DNA from: Castellaniella sp. UBA6218
Lineage (GTDB): Bacteria > Pseudomonadota > Gammaproteobacteria > Burkholderiales > Burkholderiaceae_B
Direction: 5' to 3'
Length of the DNA stretch: 64,000 bases
NCBI GenBank assembly: GCA_002421865.1
Contig: DISE01000017.1
Span: 9,494 to 73,493 of the forward strand
How positions within the stretch are numbered: position 1 is the first letter of the stretch; each line of letters begins with the position of its first letter. The position numbers were made by a program, and so were the translations under genes. Below, piece after piece: positions 36,381 to 45,266 of this stretch. A model generated the notes under the pieces. The model was given only the letters and a program-made list of their open reading frames with translations. It was not told the DNA's origin and did not search any database.

Positions 36381-37466
36381 ATGCACACATTCAACATCGC
36401 CGTGATTCCCGGGGACGGGATCGGCAGGGAAGTCATGCCTGAAGCCCTGCGCACGCTGAACGTCCTGCGGCGGCGCCACGGCCTGGACCTGCGGTTCGAG
36501 CATCTGGACTGGGCCTGCGCCGAATATTGGCAGCGGCACGGTGACATGCTGCCTGCCGACTGGTTCGAGCAGCTGCGCGGGTTCGACGCGATCCTGTTCG
36601 GGGCGGTGGGCTGGCCCGACGTGGTGCCCGATCACGTGTCCCTGTGGGGGTCGCTGTTGAAATTCCGCCGGGAGTTCGACCAGTACATCAACCTGCGGCC
36701 CGTGCGGCAGATGCCCGGTGTCCCGGCGCCTCTGGCGGGCCGCCGTCCGGGCGAGATCGATTTCCTGGTGGTGCGGGAGAACACCGAAGGCGAATACACC
36801 GATCTGGGCGGCCGGATGTACGCGGGCACCGAGCGCGAGATCGTGATCCAGGAATCGGTCTTTTCCCGTCACGGGATCGATCGTGTCCTGAAATACGCTT
36901 TCGAACTCGCGCAGCGCCGGCCCCGGCGCGCGCTGACCTCGGCGACGAAGTCCAACGGCGTGGCCATCAGCATGCCGTACTGGGACGAGCGGCTCCAGGA
37001 GATGGCGGCGCACTATCCCGACGTGGCCTGGGACAAGCACCACATCGACATCCTGTGCGCACGGTTCGTGCTGCAGCCGCAACGTTTCGATGTGGTGGTG
37101 GCTTCGAACCTGTTCGGCGACATCCTGTCCGACCTGGGGCCGGCCTGCACCGGTACGATCGGCATCGCGCCGTCCGCCAACCTGAATCCCGAACGGCGCC
37201 ATCCCTCGCTGTTCGAGCCGGTGCACGGGTCGGCGCCCGACATCTACGGGCAGAACATCGCCAATCCGGTGGGCATGATCTGGTCGGCCCAGATGATGCT
37301 GGAATTTCTCGGTGAGCGTGACGACGGCTGCCGGGCGGCTGCCGGTGAACTGATGGCGGCCATCGAGTGGACGCTGGAGCATGGGCCGCGCACCCGCGAC
37401 CTGGGCGGTTCGGCGGACACGACCGGGATGGGCCGTGCCATCGCGGAGCGCATCGAGGCGATGTGA
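36381..37466 (+). CDS. Tartrate/isopropylmalate-type NAD-dependent dehydrogenase (decarboxylating)
   Basis: A 361-residue member of the beta-hydroxyacid oxidative decarboxylase family (isocitrate, isopropylmalate and tartrate dehydrogenases). Motifs are VIPGDGIGREVMPEAL at the start, LVVRENTEGEYTDLGGRMYA, the catalytic-region TSATKSNGV, NLFGDILSDLGPACTGTIGI (metal-binding Asp) and EPVHGSAPDIYGQNIANPVG. The RENTEGEY form and overall wording favour tartrate/D-malate dehydrogenase over LeuB. ATG 36381 places the Rossmann entry normally; ATG 36357 is possible. As the last gene of the cluster it would oxidise and decarboxylate the hydroxy-dicarboxylate left after deamidation. Confidence 0.87.
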   Translation: MHTFNIAVIPGDGIGREVMPEALRTLNVLRRRHGLDLRFEHLDWACAEYWQRHGDMLPADWFEQLRGFDAILFGAVGWPDVVPDHVSLWGSLLKFRREFDQYINLRPVRQMPGVPAPLAGRRPGEIDFLVVRENTEGEYTDLGGRMYAGTEREIVIQESVFSRHGIDRVLKYAFELAQRRPRRALTSATKSNGVAISMPYWDERLQEMAAHYPDVAWDKHHIDILCARFVLQPQRFDVVVASNLFGDILSDLGPACTGTIGIAPSANLNPERRHPSLFEPVHGSAPDIYGQNIANPVGMIWSAQMMLEFLGERDDGCRAAAGELMAAIEWTLEHGPRTRDLGGSADTTGMGRAIAERIEAM

Positions 37467-37527
37467 TTCCGACAGTCCGACGGCGGCGCCGATGAGGGGA
37501 GGGGCGGACCTCCGTCCCCGCCCGCGT

Positions 37528-38025
37528 TCAGTCCCGACCTTCCAGGTGGTCCATGAAGACCCGGCACAGGGCTTCCATCCCGCGCCGGTCGTCCTCGTCG
37601 AAGCGGTCCGTGACTGGGCTGTCGACATCCCACACACCCAGCAGCGATCCGTCAGCGCGCACCAGCGGCACGACGATTTCCGATTGCGAGGCGGAGTCGC
37701 AGGGGATGTGTCCCGAGAACGCGTTGACGTCGCGGACGACCTGGGTCTGTCGGGTCTGCGCGGCGGTGCCGCAGACGCCCGCGCCAAGCGCGATGCGGAT
37801 GCAGGCGGGCTTGCCCTGGAAGGGACCGACCACCAGTTCCGCGCCGTCATACAAATAGAAGCCCGCCCAGTTCAGTTGCGGCAGGCTGTCGAACACCAGG
37901 GCGCTGAAGTTGGCTGCGTTGGCGATCAAGTCGGGCTCATGGGCGATCAGGCCGCGCGCCTGAGTGACGAGGTCGGCGTAGTGTTCCGCCTTGCTGGCGT
38001 AGGTCCGGGGGGCGAATGAGAACAT
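37528..38025 (-). CDS. msrC: Free methionine-(R)-sulfoxide reductase, GAF-domain
   Basis: A 165-residue GAF-fold enzyme that reduces free methionine-R-sulfoxide. The three family cysteines are visible: GKPACIRI, GAGVCGTAAQ and SGHIPCDSAS. The active-site aromatic and acidic positions follow (LGVWDVDSPVTDRFDEDDR). Normal length and complete. It is transcribed from the minus strand, 61 bp from the preceding convergent gene and divergent from the large signalling gene at 38195. Confidence 0.93.
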   Translation of the reverse strand: MFSFAPRTYASKAEHYADLVTQARGLIAHEPDLIANAANFSALVFDSLPQLNWAGFYLYDGAELVVGPFQGKPACIRIALGAGVCGTAAQTRQTQVVRDVNAFSGHIPCDSASQSEIVVPLVRADGSLLGVWDVDSPVTDRFDEDDRRGMEALCRVFMDHLEGRD

Positions 38026-38194
38026 CGGAAATCCGAGGTGTTTATGATTGAGAAGTGGAAGATCATTTTAGGCCCGGGCAATGATCCTGCGGCCACCGGC
38101 CTTTTTTCGGCGGATTGATTTCCGCCGGTTCCGTGTATATTTCTTCCTGACGGCATTTTCCTGACGCCGGACACGATACGCAGGGAGGCAAGGG

Positions 38195-41100
38195 TTGTCC
38201 GATTTTCGCGGCAAGCGTCTGCGCACAGGATGGTTCGACAGCCTCCAGGCACGCCTGTTTCTGGCTGTTCTCGTCGTTGTCGTGCCCATGCTCTGCGGTC
38301 TGGTCTACTACGTCTGGTATCAGTATCGCGGGCTGATGGACAATAGCGACCGGGCGGCCGAAAACCTGGTCAGCACGACAGCCGCTTATGATCGCGCCCT
38401 GATCAATGACGCCGGCGATGTGCTCCGGACCCTGGCGGATTCCCCCGTCCTGCGCCAGCAGCGCTGGGGGGAATGCCGCGGCTACCTGAGATCCCTGCTG
38501 GGCCGCCTGCCGCGCTACGTGAATCTGGCCGTGATCGGCGCCCATGGCTACCAGGTCTGCTCGGGGCTGATCGACCCGAATCCCCAAGGTTCCTATCTGG
38601 GCGACCGGGACTATTTCCGCCAGGCCCTGCAGCAGCCTGACGTGGCCTTGGGCGGTTTCATCATTGGACGCTTGTCCAAGGTGCCCACCCTGGTGCTGGC
38701 GTTGCGAGTCCCCGGAGAGTCCGGTGGCGACAGCGGGGTGGTGTTCGGCGCCCTCGACCTGAACCATCTGCGCGCGGGCGCGGCCATGCCCGACCTGATT
38801 CCCGGCGCCCGTCTGTGGATTCTGGATCGTGACGGGCATGTGTTGCAGCGTTTGCCGAGCGGCATCAGCCATCTGGGCGAACGGCTGAGTCCGCATCCCT
38901 CAGGGGTGACGGGCCTGGTGCGCGGCACTTATGCGGACACCCGTGGCGACCGCTGGGTCTCCCTGTCCATGACGGCGGGGCCACATGGGGATCCTCACGG
39001 ATTGTCCGTGCTGTACGAGATACCGGAATCGGTGCTTTACGCCGAAGCGCGCCGCGCCCTCTGGGTGGGAGTGATCGTCACCGTGCTCCTGTTGTGCGTG
39101 GCCGCACTGGCCGCCTGGAATCTGATGCAGCTGGCGGCCGGGCGCAGTCTGCAGCATCTGCGCGAGGCCGTGCGCCGGCTGGCGGCCCAGGATTTTTCCG
39201 GGCGTGTGGCCGACCAGCTGCAGGGGCGGGACATGCGGGAAATTGGCCAGCAGTTCGACGACATGGCTGATGCGCTCCAGGCGTATCAGCGCTCATTGGC
39301 GCAGTCCGAGCAAAGCTACCGCCTGCTGTTCGAAGGCAGTCCCAATCCCATGATGGTCCTCAGCCTGGACAGCGGCCGGTTCCTGGCCGTCAACGACGAG
39401 GCGATGCGGCGCTATGGCTACGACCGGGATCAGTTCCTGAATCTGACGCTCGATGATTTGCGCATCGAGGTGCCCGATCACCAGCCGGACACCGCCTTCT
39501 CCTATGAGCGCCATCGCCGGGGGGACGGCCAGCCCCTGCTCGTCGAGGTCCGCAGCCTGTCCCTCATGTTCACCGGCCAGATGGCGCATGTGCTGGTCAT
39601 TCATGATCTGACCGAGCAGGAAACGCTGAGCCGGGGGCTGCGGGAACGCGAACGCCTGATCAGCCAGCTGATGGATGTCACGGCGGAGGCCATCTACGGG
39701 CTGGACGCGACGGGACGCTGCATCTTCGCCAACCAGGCCTGCTCGCACCTGCTGGGGTACGACCATCCCGATCAACTGGTGGGACAGCACTTCCACAGCC
39801 TGATCCACTATCAGCACGAAGATGGCCGTCCCTACCCCCTCGAAGAATGCCGCATGCATCTGGCCCTCGAAGAGGGCCGTGGGATTCATGTGGACGACGA
39901 GGTTCTGTGGCGTCGCGACGGCTCGTGCTTCCCGGTCGAGTACTGGTCCTATCCGATCTGGCAGGACGGCCGGCTGGAGTTCTGCCTGGTGACTTTCCTG
40001 GACATCAGCGAGCGCCGGGCGCAGCAGCGGGCGCTGGCCTATCAGGCCGCCCATGACCCCCTGACGGGGCTGCTGAACCGGGGCGACATCCTGCGTCGCC
40101 TGCAGTCGCGTTCCGCACAGGCCCCCGATGCGCACTGGACTCTGGTCATGTCCAATCTGGACGGCTTCAAAGAGGTCAACGAGGCTTTGGGGCACGATGC
40201 GGGCGACCGGCTGCTCCAGGCGGTCGCCCAGCGGCTCCAGGGGATGCTGGGACCGGCCTGCACGCTGGCCCGGCTGGGCAGCGACGAATTCGCCTTCCTG
40301 TTGGACACGGGGGATGAGGCTCAGGCCCAGGAACAGGTGCGCGCCCTGCTGGCCGCGCTGCGCGATCCGTTCGCGCTGAATGATCTGCAGATCCGGATCA
40401 GCTGCAGCTTCGGCCTGGCCATGCATCCCGTGCACGCCCGCGAGCCGGATGAACTGATCCGCTGCGCCGACACCGCGATGCGCCGGGCCAAGCGCGACGG
40501 CCTGGGGATCACCGTGTTCAATCCCCAGGACCGCGCCAGCGTCCACGATCGTCTGCTGCTGCGCGGCGAGTTGCGCACGGCGCTGGCGCAAGGCCAGTTC
40601 CTGCTGCATCTGCAGCCCAAGATATTCCTGAACGGCGGGCCGGGTGTCCCGGGCGGGCCGATGGGTTTCGAGGCCCTGACCCGCTGGGCGCATCCCGAGC
40701 GTGGGATGATTCCACCGAGCCGGTTCATTCCCGTCATCGAGGTCAGCGACCTGATCCATCCCTTCACGCTCTGGGTCGTGGATCAGGCGGTGGCCTGTTG
40801 CGCCAGGCTGCAGGCCGTCCATCCCGGGGTCGGCATGGCGGTGAACGTGTCCGCCCGGAACCTGCTGGACGGCCATTTCCCCGGCCAGGTCGGGGACGCC
40901 TTGCGGCGTCACGGATTGGCCCCCGCCCTGCTGGAACTCGAAGTCACGGAAAGCGCCATCATGGCCGATCCCGCCCGGGCGCTGGAAACCCTGCATGCCC
41001 TGAGCGCCCTGGGGGTGCGATTGTCGATCGACGATTTCGGCACCGGCTATTCCTCGTTCGCCTACCTGAACCGCTTGCCCGTCAATGCGCTGAAGATCGA

Positions 41101-41326
41101 CCAGTCCTTCGTGGCGGGCATGGCCGCCGATACCGATATGCGTGCCATCGTGCGCTCCATCATCGAGATGAGCCACACGCTGGGCCTGATGGTGATCGCC
41201 GAGGGCATCGAGACGCAGGAAACGCTGGACCTTTTACGGGGCATGGGGTGCGACTGCGGCCAGGGCTACTTCATCGGATATCCCGGACCCGAGTCCAGTG
41301 CCGAGGACTGGCTGCGCGACCGCTGA
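38195..41326 (+). CDS. Membrane sensor with PAS, degenerate GGDEF and EAL domains
   Basis: A 1043-residue cyclic-di-GMP signalling protein. It starts at TTG 38195 with GGGAGG upstream. The first helix is at residues about 19-41, a periplasmic dCACHE-like sensor at about 45-280, the second helix at about 287-307, HAMP at about 310-365, and two PAS domains at about 370-610. The GGDEF domain has GSDEF near residue 695 instead of GGDEF, and no RxxD inhibitory site is seen, so cyclase activity is doubtful. The EAL domain (about 790-1035) keeps EALTR, NVSARNLLD, ELEVTESAIM, DDFGTGYSS and KIDQSFV, so phosphodiesterase activity is likely. Signal unknown. Confidence 0.93.
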   Translation: MSDFRGKRLRTGWFDSLQARLFLAVLVVVVPMLCGLVYYVWYQYRGLMDNSDRAAENLVSTTAAYDRALINDAGDVLRTLADSPVLRQQRWGECRGYLRSLLGRLPRYVNLAVIGAHGYQVCSGLIDPNPQGSYLGDRDYFRQALQQPDVALGGFIIGRLSKVPTLVLALRVPGESGGDSGVVFGALDLNHLRAGAAMPDLIPGARLWILDRDGHVLQRLPSGISHLGERLSPHPSGVTGLVRGTYADTRGDRWVSLSMTAGPHGDPHGLSVLYEIPESVLYAEARRALWVGVIVTVLLLCVAALAAWNLMQLAAGRSLQHLREAVRRLAAQDFSGRVADQLQGRDMREIGQQFDDMADALQAYQRSLAQSEQSYRLLFEGSPNPMMVLSLDSGRFLAVNDEAMRRYGYDRDQFLNLTLDDLRIEVPDHQPDTAFSYERHRRGDGQPLLVEVRSLSLMFTGQMAHVLVIHDLTEQETLSRGLRERERLISQLMDVTAEAIYGLDATGRCIFANQACSHLLGYDHPDQLVGQHFHSLIHYQHEDGRPYPLEECRMHLALEEGRGIHVDDEVLWRRDGSCFPVEYWSYPIWQDGRLEFCLVTFLDISERRAQQRALAYQAAHDPLTGLLNRGDILRRLQSRSAQAPDAHWTLVMSNLDGFKEVNEALGHDAGDRLLQAVAQRLQGMLGPACTLARLGSDEFAFLLDTGDEAQAQEQVRALLAALRDPFALNDLQIRISCSFGLAMHPVHAREPDELIRCADTAMRRAKRDGLGITVFNPQDRASVHDRLLLRGELRTALAQGQFLLHLQPKIFLNGGPGVPGGPMGFEALTRWAHPERGMIPPSRFIPVIEVSDLIHPFTLWVVDQAVACCARLQAVHPGVGMAVNVSARNLLDGHFPGQVGDALRRHGLAPALLELEVTESAIMADPARALETLHALSALGVRLSIDDFGTGYSSFAYLNRLPVNALKIDQSFVAGMAADTDMRAIVRSIIEMSHTLGLMVIAEGIETQETLDLLRGMGCDCGQGYFIGYPGPESSAEDWLRDR

Positions 41327-41347
41327 CTTCCCGACGCCGAGCTTCCC

Positions 41348-41947
41348 ATGACAGACACCGCGGACACCCATCTGATCGAGACCCTGCTTCACAGTGAAAC
41401 CCTGTGCGAGGGCGATTTCCTGAAGGCGCGCCGCGATACGGTGCTGATGCCAGACGGCGGCGTCTCGACGCGCGAGTACATCGTGCATCCGGGCGCGGTG
41501 GTGGTGATCCCCTTGCTGGATGATCGTCGCGTGCTGGTCGAGCGCCAGTTCCGCTATCCCGTGGGCCGCGTCATGACGGAGTTCCCGGCCGGCAAGCTCG
41601 ATCCTGGCGAGGATCCCTGGGCCTGCGCCCGGCGCGAGCTGCGGGAGGAAACCGGCTACACGGCTGTGGAATGGGCTCATGCCGGCGGCATGCATCTGGC
41701 CATCGCTTATTCCACCGAGATCATCCACGTGTTTTTCGCCCGGGCCCTGAGGGCCGGCGAACGGCGCCTGGACGCCGACGAGTTCCTGGATGTCCGCATT
41801 CTGTCCGACGAGGCCGTGTTCACGGCCTGTCGCGATGGCGCGCTCACCGACGCCAAGACCCAGACCTGCCTGCTGTGGCTGCAGAATGTGCGCAGCGGGC
41901 GGTGGACGCTGGACTGGCGCCGGAATCCGGATCAGGACTCGGCGTAG
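41348..41947 (+). CDS. nudF: Nudix hydrolase, ADP-ribose pyrophosphatase type
   Basis: A 199-residue Nudix enzyme expected to hydrolyse ADP-ribose to AMP and ribose-5-phosphate. The Nudix box is intact (GKLDPGEDPWACARRELREE followed by TGY). It is preceded by the ADPRase-type segment VVVIPLLDDRRVLVERQFRY and followed by HLAIAYSTEIIHVFFAR with the acidic residues of this subfamily. It lies 21 bp after the GGDEF/EAL gene; co-transcription is possible but functionally unrelated. The last 16 bp overlap the convergent carbonic anhydrase gene. Confidence 0.88.
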   Translation: MTDTADTHLIETLLHSETLCEGDFLKARRDTVLMPDGGVSTREYIVHPGAVVVIPLLDDRRVLVERQFRYPVGRVMTEFPAGKLDPGEDPWACARRELREETGYTAVEWAHAGGMHLAIAYSTEIIHVFFARALRAGERRLDADEFLDVRILSDEAVFTACRDGALTDAKTQTCLLWLQNVRSGRWTLDWRRNPDQDSA

Positions 41948-42570
41948 GGCTCGAAGCGGCCGGTCGCCGGGTCGCGCACGAACAGCACGCCCGTCGCGAC
42001 GCCGAAATATGCGCCGTGAATGGCCAGTTTCCCGGCCTCGACGCGTTCGCGCACGGCGGGGAAGGTCATCAGGTTGCGCATGCTGTATTCCACCACGCCC
42101 CATTCCATCCGGCGGATCCATTCGGCGCGGTCGCCCGTGCAGGGGCCGACCGCGTCGGCCACAGGCTTGATCTGGGACATCCATTTGCCGATGAAATCGC
42201 GTCTGGACAGGGGGGCGGCCTTGTTCGCATAGGCGTATATCCCGCCGCAGCTGGCATGCCCCATGACCACGATGTGACCGACTTCGAGCGCGTTGACACC
42301 GAATTCCACGCAGGCGCTGGTGCCGTGGAAAGCGGCTTCCGGATTTTCATCGCATGGAGGCACGATGCCGGCGATATTGCGTACCACGAACATTTCGCCC
42401 GGGCCCGCGTCGAAAATGGTTTCGGGGGCCACGCGGGAATCGCCGCAGCTGATCACCATGGTATCGGGGCTCTGTCCTTTTTCGGCCAGTTCGAGGTAGC
42501 GTGCGCGTTCGGTTGCGAGCCGGCCGCGCAGAAAAGAGCGGTAGCCGTCGGTCAGTCGTCGAGGGAACAC
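41932..42570 (-). CDS. can: Beta-class carbonic anhydrase
   Basis: Interconverts CO2 and bicarbonate. The 212-residue product shows the zinc site of beta carbonic anhydrases: VISCGDSRVAPE (Cys and the Asp-Arg dyad) and VVMGHASCGGIYAYAN (His and Cys). The C-terminal AYFGVATGVLFVRD is also typical. I place the start at GTG 42570 (reading FPRRLTDGYRSF), with AAGGA upstream; the frame continues into the LysR gene without homology. It follows the LysR gene by 11 bp on the same strand, and the divergent dabB-dabA transporter begins about 1.1 kb away, making an inorganic-carbon module. Confidence 0.95.
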   Translation of the reverse strand: MFPRRLTDGYRSFLRGRLATERARYLELAEKGQSPDTMVISCGDSRVAPETIFDAGPGEMFVVRNIAGIVPPCDENPEAAFHGTSACVEFGVNALEVGHIVVMGHASCGGIYAYANKAAPLSRRDFIGKWMSQIKPVADAVGPCTGDRAEWIRRMEWGVVEYSMRNLMTFPAVRERVEAGKLAIHGAYFGVATGVLFVRDPATGRFEPYAES

Positions 42571-42581
42571 GGTGGAGTCCT

Positions 42582-43508
42582 TCAAAGTTGAATGGGGGCG
42601 GGGGCGTCGGTGAAGATGTCGCCGGCCGCCTCGCGTGAAAGCAGTTGATTGAGCGGTCCCGCCAGGTGGCCGTGGCGGACCGTGATGGCATAGAAATGTT
42701 CCGTCAGCTGCGAGGATTCGCCGACATGCACCAGTTCGCCCGAGTGCAGTTCGTCCTGCACGACCACTTCCGGCAATACCGTGATCCAGCCGCTGTCCCG
42801 GGCGATCAGGCGCAGCATGGTCATGTCGTCGACCTCGGCGCGCAGCCTGGGCTGCACACCGGCCGAAAAACACAGGGCATCGAATTGCAGGCGCACGCTG
42901 TGGCGTACGCTGGGCATGGCCATCTCGACGGCATCCAGGTCTTGCGGTACCCGTAGCGCGGTCCCCGCCCAGCGGTCGGCCCGGCCAACCAGGGAAATGA
43001 CCTGGCTGCCAAGGAATCGCGAGGACGTCGGACGGGTCGGGTCGGAAGGAACGGGCTCGTTGGCGAGCACGACGTCCAGCTGATGGCGCAGGAGACGTTC
43101 CACCAGGGTTTCCAGCGATCCGGAATCCACCGACAGCACGATAGTCGGGTTGCGCAGCAGAGGGCGCAGCCAGTTGACCTGGAAATTCCGCGACATGGTC
43201 GACACGCTGCCCACGCGGACGCGGGTCGTGCCCTCATCCCGGCCGTCGAGCCATCCGAGCATCTGTTCGCCCAGCGCGAAGATGTTTTCGGCGTAGGCGA
43301 AGACCTGCTGGCCCGTCGCCGTGAGGTCCATATGGCGCCCTTGGCGATCGAACAAAGGCATGCCCAGGCGGCTCTCCAGTTGCCGGATCTGCGTCGAGAG
43401 CGCGGACTGGGAGGTATGGATCTGTTCGGCCGCGCGCGTCAGGGAGCCTTCTTTGGCCACGCGCCAGAAGTAGAACAGGTGCTTGAAGTTGAGCTGGTTG
43501 ATGTCCAT
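42582..43508 (-). CDS. LysR-family regulator of the inorganic-carbon module
   Basis: A 308-residue LysR-type regulator. The winged HTH reads NFKHLFYFWRVAKEGSLTRA, then AEQIHTSQSALSTQIRQLES at residues about 7-46. The effector domain follows (TRVRVGSVSTMSRNFQVNWL). The wording resembles NhaR-like regulators. It is divergent from dabB and immediately upstream of the carbonic anhydrase gene, so it most likely controls both in response to inorganic-carbon supply; that role is inferred from position. Start ATG 43508. Confidence 0.9.
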   Translation of the reverse strand: MDINQLNFKHLFYFWRVAKEGSLTRAAEQIHTSQSALSTQIRQLESRLGMPLFDRQGRHMDLTATGQQVFAYAENIFALGEQMLGWLDGRDEGTTRVRVGSVSTMSRNFQVNWLRPLLRNPTIVLSVDSGSLETLVERLLRHQLDVVLANEPVPSDPTRPTSSRFLGSQVISLVGRADRWAGTALRVPQDLDAVEMAMPSVRHSVRLQFDALCFSAGVQPRLRAEVDDMTMLRLIARDSGWITVLPEVVVQDELHSGELVHVGESSQLTEHFYAITVRHGHLAGPLNQLLSREAAGDIFTDAPAPIQL

Positions 43509-43534
43509 CGTTCTTTTTTATAGAACCTTTCAAT

Positions 43535-43548
43535 ATTATAAATGTAAT
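43535..43548. promoter_or_regulatory. AT-rich dyad ATTATAAATGTAAT in the lysR/dabB gap
   Basis: ATTA and TAAT arms separated by 6 bp inside a markedly AT-rich stretch (about 43510-43580) of the 156-bp divergent gap. It is a plausible LysR recognition site for the neighbouring regulator, 27 bp upstream of its ATG. Based on symmetry and position only. Confidence 0.35.
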
Positions 43549-43664
43549 TTACAGAACATACGAAAACTTCAAGAATACGGTTACCGTTTTCCGCCCGGCC
43601 ATGACCTCTCCGAAAGATGCGTGGTGGCTGGTGTGAGACAGAAAGATACTTCTGGGGGTTTCCC

Positions 43665-45266
43665 GTGTTGAATCATTTGAGTGAATTGAATTTCATGCTG
43701 GCGCTGGCGCCCGTGCTGCTGATGGCGGTGGCCGCGGCATCGTCATGGCGCAGCCAGGCTCCGGTCGACCGCCTGTGGAAACGATCCAACGCGCTCACAT
43801 TCGCCGCGCTGCTGTGTGCCTTGCTTGGGCTGGCGACGCAGCTGTCCGTCCCCGAAGCGCGCGGCATCATCCAGCCGGGTCTGGGCGACTGGCTGGCCGT
43901 GAATACGTTCGGGGCCTGGGTCAGTCTGCTGGTGCAGTTGCTGGGCACTGCGATCGGTGTCTACTCTTCCAATCACCTTCAGGGCGAAGCGCGGCAGCCG
44001 GTCTACATCGGCGCGCTGACGGCCGTGCTGGCGGCCGTGCATCTGCTGCTCCTGGCCAATCATTGGGTTGTCCTGATCGCCGCCTGGGCCGCCATCGGCG
44101 GCGCCATGCATCCTCTGCTGTGTTTCTACGCCGACCGGCCCTTCGCATTGCTCGCCGCGCACAAAAAGCGCGTGACGGATCGCGTGGCCGATCTGCTGCT
44201 GGTCGTGGCCGCCGCGCTGGCGTGGTCCGAGACGGGGAGCGGATCCTTCTCCGTGCTGTGGGATCACATCGCCGCGGGCCATGCTTCCGGAACGCTGGCC
44301 TGGAGCGGGGTCTGCCTGGCTCTGGCGGTCATCGCGCGCACCGCGCTGATGCCGGTTCACGGCTGGCTGGCCCAGGTGATGGAAGCGCCCACACCGGTAT
44401 CGGCGCTGCTGCATGCCGGGGTCGTGAATCTGGGAGGGTATGTGCTGGTCTTGTTCGCCCCCTTGCTGGGTGTTTCGCTCGCCGCCCGCTGGCTGCTGGT
44501 CGTGTTCGGGCTGGTGTCGGCGATGGTGGCCGGCATGGTCCTGCTGACCCGCGTCAGCCAGAAAGTGCATCTGGCCTGGTCCACGATCGCGCAGATGGGT
44601 TTCATGCTGCTGGAGTGCGGCCTGGGTCTGTACCTGTTCGCGGCGCTGCATCTGCTTGGCCACTCTTTGTACAAGGCGCACAACTTCCTCAATGCGTCCA
44701 GCACGGTCGGGGAATGCGAACGCAAGCTCCTGACGGGAGAGGCCCGCAATTCGGGCTTCAGCATGATCATCGCCGTGCCCGTTGCCTTGGGGATCGTATT
44801 CCTGCTGCGTGGGGCTGTCGGGCTCGAGGCCTGGCCGTGGTGGTGGAGCGCCGTGCTGGCGCTTGCCTGGGCGCCGATCCTGTGGGTGCCTGAAGCCGGC
44901 GCCGATCGTTCCGGAGCCGTCATGGCGAGAGTGCTCGCCGCGCTCGGGATGGCTTTGTTCCTGACCCTCGCCGCAGTGCTCGTCGATCATGCGCCGGTCG
45001 GGACGGACAATGATCCGCTGGCTCCCGCCGGGATCGTCGCCTTGGTGGGCATGAGTGCCATGTACCTCGCGATGGTGGCTTTTCAGATCCGTCCGCAATC
45101 GGTCGTGACGCTGCGCCGCTGGGTGTATTCGGGCTTCTATATGGACGAAGGCTACACCTATTGGGTGTTGAAGCTGTGGCCCGTGCGCTGGGCGGGCGGC
45201 GGGCATGCGGCCCGGAGCCAGGCCTGGAATCCGGGTGAGTCGGCCTTTGGGAAGTCCGGATCATGA
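43665..45266 (+). CDS. dabB: DAB inorganic-carbon transporter, membrane subunit
   Basis: A 533-residue polytopic membrane protein of the proton-conducting NuoL/MrpA-like family. It pairs with DabA to drive one-way CO2-to-bicarbonate conversion with the proton gradient. Family landmarks are NHWVVLIAAWAAIGGAMHPL, ARTALMPVHGWLAQVMEAPT (the NuoL-type helix with a transport lysine region), PVSALLHAGVVNLGGYVL, and WSTIAQMGFMLLECGLG with HLLGHSLYKAHNFL. I chose GTG 43665, behind a G-rich ribosome-binding site; TTG 43668 is the alternative. Its stop overlaps the dabA ATG by 4 bp. Confidence 0.92.
   Translation: MLNHLSELNFMLALAPVLLMAVAAASSWRSQAPVDRLWKRSNALTFAALLCALLGLATQLSVPEARGIIQPGLGDWLAVNTFGAWVSLLVQLLGTAIGVYSSNHLQGEARQPVYIGALTAVLAAVHLLLLANHWVVLIAAWAAIGGAMHPLLCFYADRPFALLAAHKKRVTDRVADLLLVVAAALAWSETGSGSFSVLWDHIAAGHASGTLAWSGVCLALAVIARTALMPVHGWLAQVMEAPTPVSALLHAGVVNLGGYVLVLFAPLLGVSLAARWLLVVFGLVSAMVAGMVLLTRVSQKVHLAWSTIAQMGFMLLECGLGLYLFAALHLLGHSLYKAHNFLNASSTVGECERKLLTGEARNSGFSMIIAVPVALGIVFLLRGAVGLEAWPWWWSAVLALAWAPILWVPEAGADRSGAVMARVLAALGMALFLTLAAVLVDHAPVGTDNDPLAPAGIVALVGMSAMYLAMVAFQIRPQSVVTLRRWVYSGFYMDEGYTYWVLKLWPVRWAGGGHAARSQAWNPGESAFGKSGS

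Noticed and set aside
39293..41176. Long minus-strand open frame opposite the GGDEF/EAL gene
   Set aside because: Antisense shadow; the plus-strand protein has multiple intact domains.
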